A DNA stretch of 64,000 nt. It comes from Artemisia argyi. Its lineage: Eukaryota > Streptophyta > Magnoliopsida > Asterales > Asteraceae. A program made the position numbers and the translations under genes. Each line of letters starts with the position of its first letter. The stretch's first letter is position 1. This document shows, one piece after another, positions 60,064 to 64,000 of the stretch. Below the pieces are notes generated by a model. It was not told where the DNA came from and did not search any database. It was given only the letters and a program-made list of their open reading frames with translations. The stretch is taken from the NCBI GenBank assembly GCA_030686995.1, contig CM060697.1:100268147-100332146 (forward strand). Reading direction: 5' to 3'.

Positions 60064-60866
60064 TTAGAACAAGGAATGTAATGCCCGCCGCGTTGCGGCG
60101 GGGATTTTTTTTTGCAATTTTTTTTACGAATAATGTTGAGGTGAGGGTTCTCGTTGTAAGATTGAGGTATGTTTTTGGACGACACGTATTGTATTTGTTT
60201 CGAACAAATGTTGTGTGAAGCTATATTTATAGTTGTCGTACGACGTCCTTTTTGGAATGAATGTTGTGTCAGGCAACAATGTGTTGTGACGGATCTAATT
60301 TTAACCGTTACAGTTTTAAAAAAAATTAGGATAAGTTTAAAGTTATTTGATAGGTTAATGATGCATTTTGAAAGTTCTTTTATTTAGAAACTATGTATAT
60401 ATTAAACTTTAACATTTTTTATAAAACCGTACGTACATTAAAAGTATATTAATATTGGGTTTGTTTTGTTCATTATCGAGATGCCTTTTTTCCAGTACTT
60501 TTTTTATTCAAGAAACCGGTACGTATCTGTTAGATATTTAACAAATAAAGTTTGTTATATAGAAAAGTTGTAAATATTAAGAAGTTCAGGGCATGCTTTG
60601 TAACTAAAATTTATATTAAAGAAATATTTGTTACATTTTTTAATTGTGAACCAATAGGATTCATAAAAATTGCAGTACCATGCAATACATATACACGACA
60701 CTTGTTCTTAACTGGGATTAAACGGACAAACTTCCATATTGGGTCTCAGCTGCACGAATGAGCTAATCAGCAAATCCAAACAAAAAATAGTTTTTTATTA
60801 CAGAAATTGTTTTTTAATGTATTGTTTATTATTTAGGCAGCCATCAACGCTTTTAGTAGTATATGA
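60064..60866 (-). mobile_element. Candidate small non-autonomous Helitron
   Basis: Minus-strand 3' end: hairpin CCCGCCGCAACGCGGCGGG (plus 60,084-60,102) then CATTACATTCCTTGTTCTAA-T (CTAA at plus 60,064-60,067). Possible 5' end TCATATACTACTAAAAGCG at plus 60,866, resembling the one at 62,255. The base outside the 5' end is not the expected A, so the pairing is tentative. No gene inside. Confidence 0.5.
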
Positions 60867-61200
60867 GCCTAATATTAATATACTTTTGACATACGCATAA
60901 CATACTAAATAACTTTTAGAACTATCATAAATTTTTGTAATAATCTACGCAACTACCCTAAACTTTCAAAATGATTAAAAAATAGTTTAAAAGCTCGGCC
61001 ACGACATTCAAAACCTAACTACAAAAAAGATAAGTCAGACGAAAATAAAATTTTCGCCAGCTTCGCCACAACGCACGGGTGCTATTGATATACTTTCGAC
61101 ATACGCACGATTTTATAAAAATTGTTGAAGTGTGATATATATTAGCAAATTGGGAAAACTATCCTTGACTTTTTGTTTTTAAGACCTTTTTTTATAACAA
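60867..61200. other. Spacer with a degenerate Helitron-type hairpin
   Basis: CGCCACAACGCACGGGTGC near 61,065-61,083 resembles the CCGCAACGCGCGGG hairpin without a clear end. Confidence 0.4.
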
Positions 61201-61201
61201 A

Positions 61202-61333
61202 CTAGCGGGGTTGCCCGCGCGTTGCGGCGGGTGTGTTTTGTGTTTTGTATTTTGTCGGTTGTTCGGTATAATTAATAATTTTGTTATTTGAAGTATGCAT
61301 ATGTTTACTTGGAAGCATAATTTGATTATATTT

Positions 61334-61366
<33 letters not shown>

Positions 61367-61786
61367 GGCGTTGCAGCTGAATTTTTTTTTGGTTGTTTGT
61401 TTTCTCGGTATGTTTTTTTGTTTTTTTTGTTTTTTTTTGTTTTTTGTTTTTTTTTTTTTTTTTTAAATAAACAAATTTGTATAAGAAATTTTTTGTAAGT
61501 GTATTATTTATTGTATTTTTTTTTAAAAACAAATTTTCTTAAGGAAATTTATGTTAAAAAAAAATATATGTACCGAGTACTGTAGCGACGAAAAAAAAAT
61601 GTATTATTTTTTGTATTTTTTTATATTTATTTTTTTTAAAACAAATTTTCTTAAGGAAATTTATGTAAAAAAAAAAAAAAAAAAAATCTGTACCGAGTAC
61701 TGTAGAGTCGAAAAAAAAATGTATTATTTTTTGTATTTTTTATTTTTATTTTTTTAAAAAAAAACAAATTTTCTTAAGGAAATTTA

Positions 61787-61821
<35 letters not shown>

Positions 61822-62255
61822 TGTAGGGATTTACTGTAGCACTGTAGTTGCTATAGTGTTTTGACACGTGTCGCGCTGTGGCAACTTGCCTGGGTTTTAG
61901 AAGATATATATAATTTTATATATTACATTGAGTATGCCTTTATTTAATCGACAAAATATTCGAACAACACATTGACTGAATCAGAATTGGCGCAAAAGAG
62001 ACCCGTCGCAACGCAGCGGGCTCCCCCACCTTGTTAGCAGTATATAGAATATACAAGACCATCTTGATCAAATTCATTCGCTGGTACCATCTTCACGTGG
62101 CTTTGATATATTTCTTTTCATTTGTTTATTTCGTATGCAAAAGAGGATAAGCAGCCCACGCCTTTGATATTGCAATAATATTGGGCTAATAAGGAGAAAA
62201 AAAAACAATATTTTAATAAAAATAGCCCACCTCAACGCTTTTAGTAGTATATAGA
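61202..62255 (-). mobile_element. Helitron-like or MITE element with outward GC hairpins
   Basis: At 61,202 the minus strand ends CCGCCGCAACGCGCGGGCAACC followed by CCGCTAG-T, a textbook Helitron 3' end. At 61,994-62,033 a second hairpin faces the other way (CCCGTCGCAACGCAGCGGG, then CTCCCCCACCTTGTTAG), so the inner 0.83 kb also looks like a terminal-inverted-repeat unit. A 5'-like TCTATATACTACTAAAAGCG lies at 62,255. Inside is a homopolymer-rich minisatellite. Which boundaries are real cannot be settled here. Confidence 0.5.
61500..61860. repeat. Homopolymer-rich minisatellite, about 120 bp period
   Basis: Two and a half units of CAAATTTTCTTAAGGAAATT, an A run, TGTACCGAGTACTGTAG, another A run and TGTATTATTTTTTGTATTTT. 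A-run lengths differ strongly between units. TACTGTAG-type words recur through 61,850. Poly(T) and poly(A) runs exceed 20 bases. Confidence 0.85.
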
Positions 62256-63547
62256 AATTTATGAGGCATAGATTGATATCCATATAGCTGCGTGTAAAAT
62301 GTTATTACAACCATGGTTGGTTGTCAAGATCCCAATCACTATCCTTCCGTAGGGGTGAGAATAAAATTAAAAAAAAAAAAAAAATAGAAACCGAATAAAT
62401 CGACAAAAAAATTGCCCAATTGTTTCAACATTTTCGGTAACCGAAAATTTGTTTCTTGTATAGTTTCTTATACATTTTTATAGTTATGTGTAGTGTTTCT
62501 TGTAACTTTGATTGTTTTGCATTAATTAAAGAGAAAATGCACACCAGGTCTATTTGAAACCCAATGGTCCATGACTTGCATGTATGAATTTGCTTGGAGT
62601 GTGAAGGGTGCAAACAAAGAATCGGCTAGATCAAATGCATGTCAATTGTCTAGGAGGGGGGGGGGGGGGTTAATGACGCGGTTCTAGCAGGATAGTTGTC
62701 TCTCATGTCAGCTATCGTGACAGGGAAATTTGTCAAGAACCACATGAGATGCAACCGTTCCAATAAAGATGCATCTCCAAAAACTTTAGAGTTTTAGCAT
62801 GGATTTTTTTCTTTTCTTTTACCTTTCTGTAATAAAGAAGGTTGAAATTTTGTTTAAATTAATTGGATGATAAAAATTTAGGTAACAAATAGTTGATTCT
62901 TGTAAATGTAGCATTTTTTTAACCGGTGAAAATATATTAACACCACAAGCACATATACAACTCAATACAGTCTTACTGTGCCATGACAACCAAGGGTACC
63001 ACAAAAGACTATATATAAAATACCGAACAACATCAGTAAACGACTATATCAACTAGTAGAAATCAGATAGACAATCTTCAAATTCACCACCATAAGCCAA
63101 TACCAATTCACCCGGGATTACATTTTCTTCCCATTGTGTACCATCTAAACTACTGACATAGCATGATCCTCATATTAGTAGTTTGATGAAACACCAGTGA
63201 AAGTCCTTTCCCATCCATTCAAAACATCCATCCACCATAGGTAATGTTGTAGCATATGACTACATTTCTAAGACTGCATAAGCTAATCATATCTTTAGAC
63301 CAACAATATAAAGAAGACTGATGCCATTTGGCATCATCAAATGTAGGACATTGCCCTATCCTCCAAAAGAATGTCCCAAATTGATTAGACTACATTTCCT
63401 TCAAGAATCTCTACGAGCTGCTTCAATATTGCATCCTCTAAATATTAAGACAGTTGTCAAGATTCTATTAGCCATCATCCAACCAAATGAGATATCTCTC
63501 GGGTAAATGTAGGAGTTCATTGTACACAATATAATAAAATGGCGTAA
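62256..63547. other. Spacer, no gene recognised
   Basis: Contains a poly(G) run near 62,657-62,669 and no convincing ORF. Confidence 0.5.
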
Positions 63548-64000
63548 TAGGCCTTTAAAAGTCTTGTTTCCCCGTGTTTATGCTTTAGATGGGATTAAAC
63601 AATGTGTAGTTGCTCAACGTCTTAATTGCTCGGATTGGAGTATCGAGTTCAGGAGAATGCCGAGAGGTGGTGCTGAGGAGAGTCAGTTTACAGCTTTGTT
63701 GGAGGCCATCCGAGATGTGAGGCTGTCAGATGCTAGTGATGGATGGATATGGGGCTTAGATCATTAGTGGCTTCTGCTCGAAAGTATATTGATGAGCAAG
63801 TGTTAACCGGTGGGCACACGAGTACTAGATGGCCTAGATGTGTCCCCATAAAAGTTAACGTGTTTATGTGGAGGTTGGGTCTTAATAAGCTCCCAACGTT
63901 GGTGAACATGGATCATAAAGATGTTGATGTTGCTTCTCGTAGTAAGCATGTAGAGTGTATTTATCACCTCTTTTTCTCGTGTGATATGGCACGAGATATT
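63548..64000 (+). pseudogene. 3' part of a LINE reverse transcriptase ORF, broken
   Basis: The plus strand reads FPRVYALDGIKQCVVAQRLN then WSIEFRRMPRGGAEESQFTA and WIWGLDH followed by a stop, and in another frame SARKYIDEQV, PIKVNVFMWRLGLNKLPT and HLFFSCDMARDI. The order (W-x-W-x-LD, then KVxxFxWRxxxxKLPT, then HLFFxCxxA) is that of the zf-RVT region after the reverse transcriptase of plant L1-type LINEs. A deletion near 63,760 shifts the frame, and the usual cysteine cluster between MDHKDVD and HLFF is degenerate. The match begins abruptly near 63,548, so it is 5' truncated, and it runs past the window end. Confidence 0.85.

Noticed and set aside
61332..61757. Lys-rich and Phe-rich open frames
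   Set aside because: They follow homopolymer A/T runs in a minisatellite.
1..64000. CRISPR array or prokaryotic operon
   Set aside because: Tandem repeats here lack unique spacers, and the gene structure is spliced and eukaryotic.

Overview
This is a window of plant nuclear DNA, almost certainly from a eudicot. Evidence: a spliced plant-type EXS-family gene with GT-AG introns, Athila-type and copia-type LTR retrotransposons, Helitron termini, hAT and Tourist-like MITEs, and telo-box/site-II promoters in front of polycistronic snoRNA genes. The species cannot be fixed from the sequence alone; the repeat style would fit an asterid such as Asteraceae, but that is a guess.

Layout. (1) 1-21,700: decayed gene-like DNA with exon-sized fragments, including a ribosomal stalk protein P1 fragment at 17,864-18,045. 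It is split by a nearly pristine 14.66 kb Athila-type Ty3/gypsy element at 2,408-17,068, which has GTAGT target duplications, 3.15 kb LTRs that are almost identical, and one uninterrupted 1,920-codon gag-pol. (2) 21,752-23,170: a solo LTR with GTTTG target duplications, whose U3 carries seven palindromic TGACGGCGTCA-type sites. (3) 23,832-39,686: a composite Helitron read on the minus strand, inserted in an AT microsatellite. It carries exon fragments of at least two unrelated genes (GH9 endoglucanase and PDAP1-like) and is interrupted by a 7.77 kb non-autonomous copia-like LTR element at 28,065-35,837. (4) 39,687-41,340: further Helitron 3' ends and small repeats. (5) 41,380-50,086: the only intact host protein gene, a plus-strand EXS-domain membrane protein with 13 coding exons encoding 455 residues, followed by a decayed partial copy of its last two exons. 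(6) 52,930-60,010: two copies, about 6.3 kb apart, of a minus-strand polycistronic snoRNA gene (one H/ACA candidate and three C/D RNAs), separated by AT microsatellites, a MULE-like MITE and a hAT element with a perfect 8 bp target duplication. (7) 60,060-62,260: small Helitron-like/MITE elements with GC-rich hairpins, one holding a homopolymer-rich minisatellite. (8) 63,548-64,000: the 3' part of a broken LINE reverse transcriptase running out of the window.

The most notable items are the duplicated snoRNA cluster, whose rRNA guides are identical between copies while the spacers differ; the copia-like LTR with six leader hairpins that keep pairing through compensatory changes; the gene-capturing Helitron; the palindrome array of the solo LTR; and a roughly 0.75 kb inverted-repeat structure behind the Athila integrase. 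rRNA and protein-family matches are from memory and were not searched.
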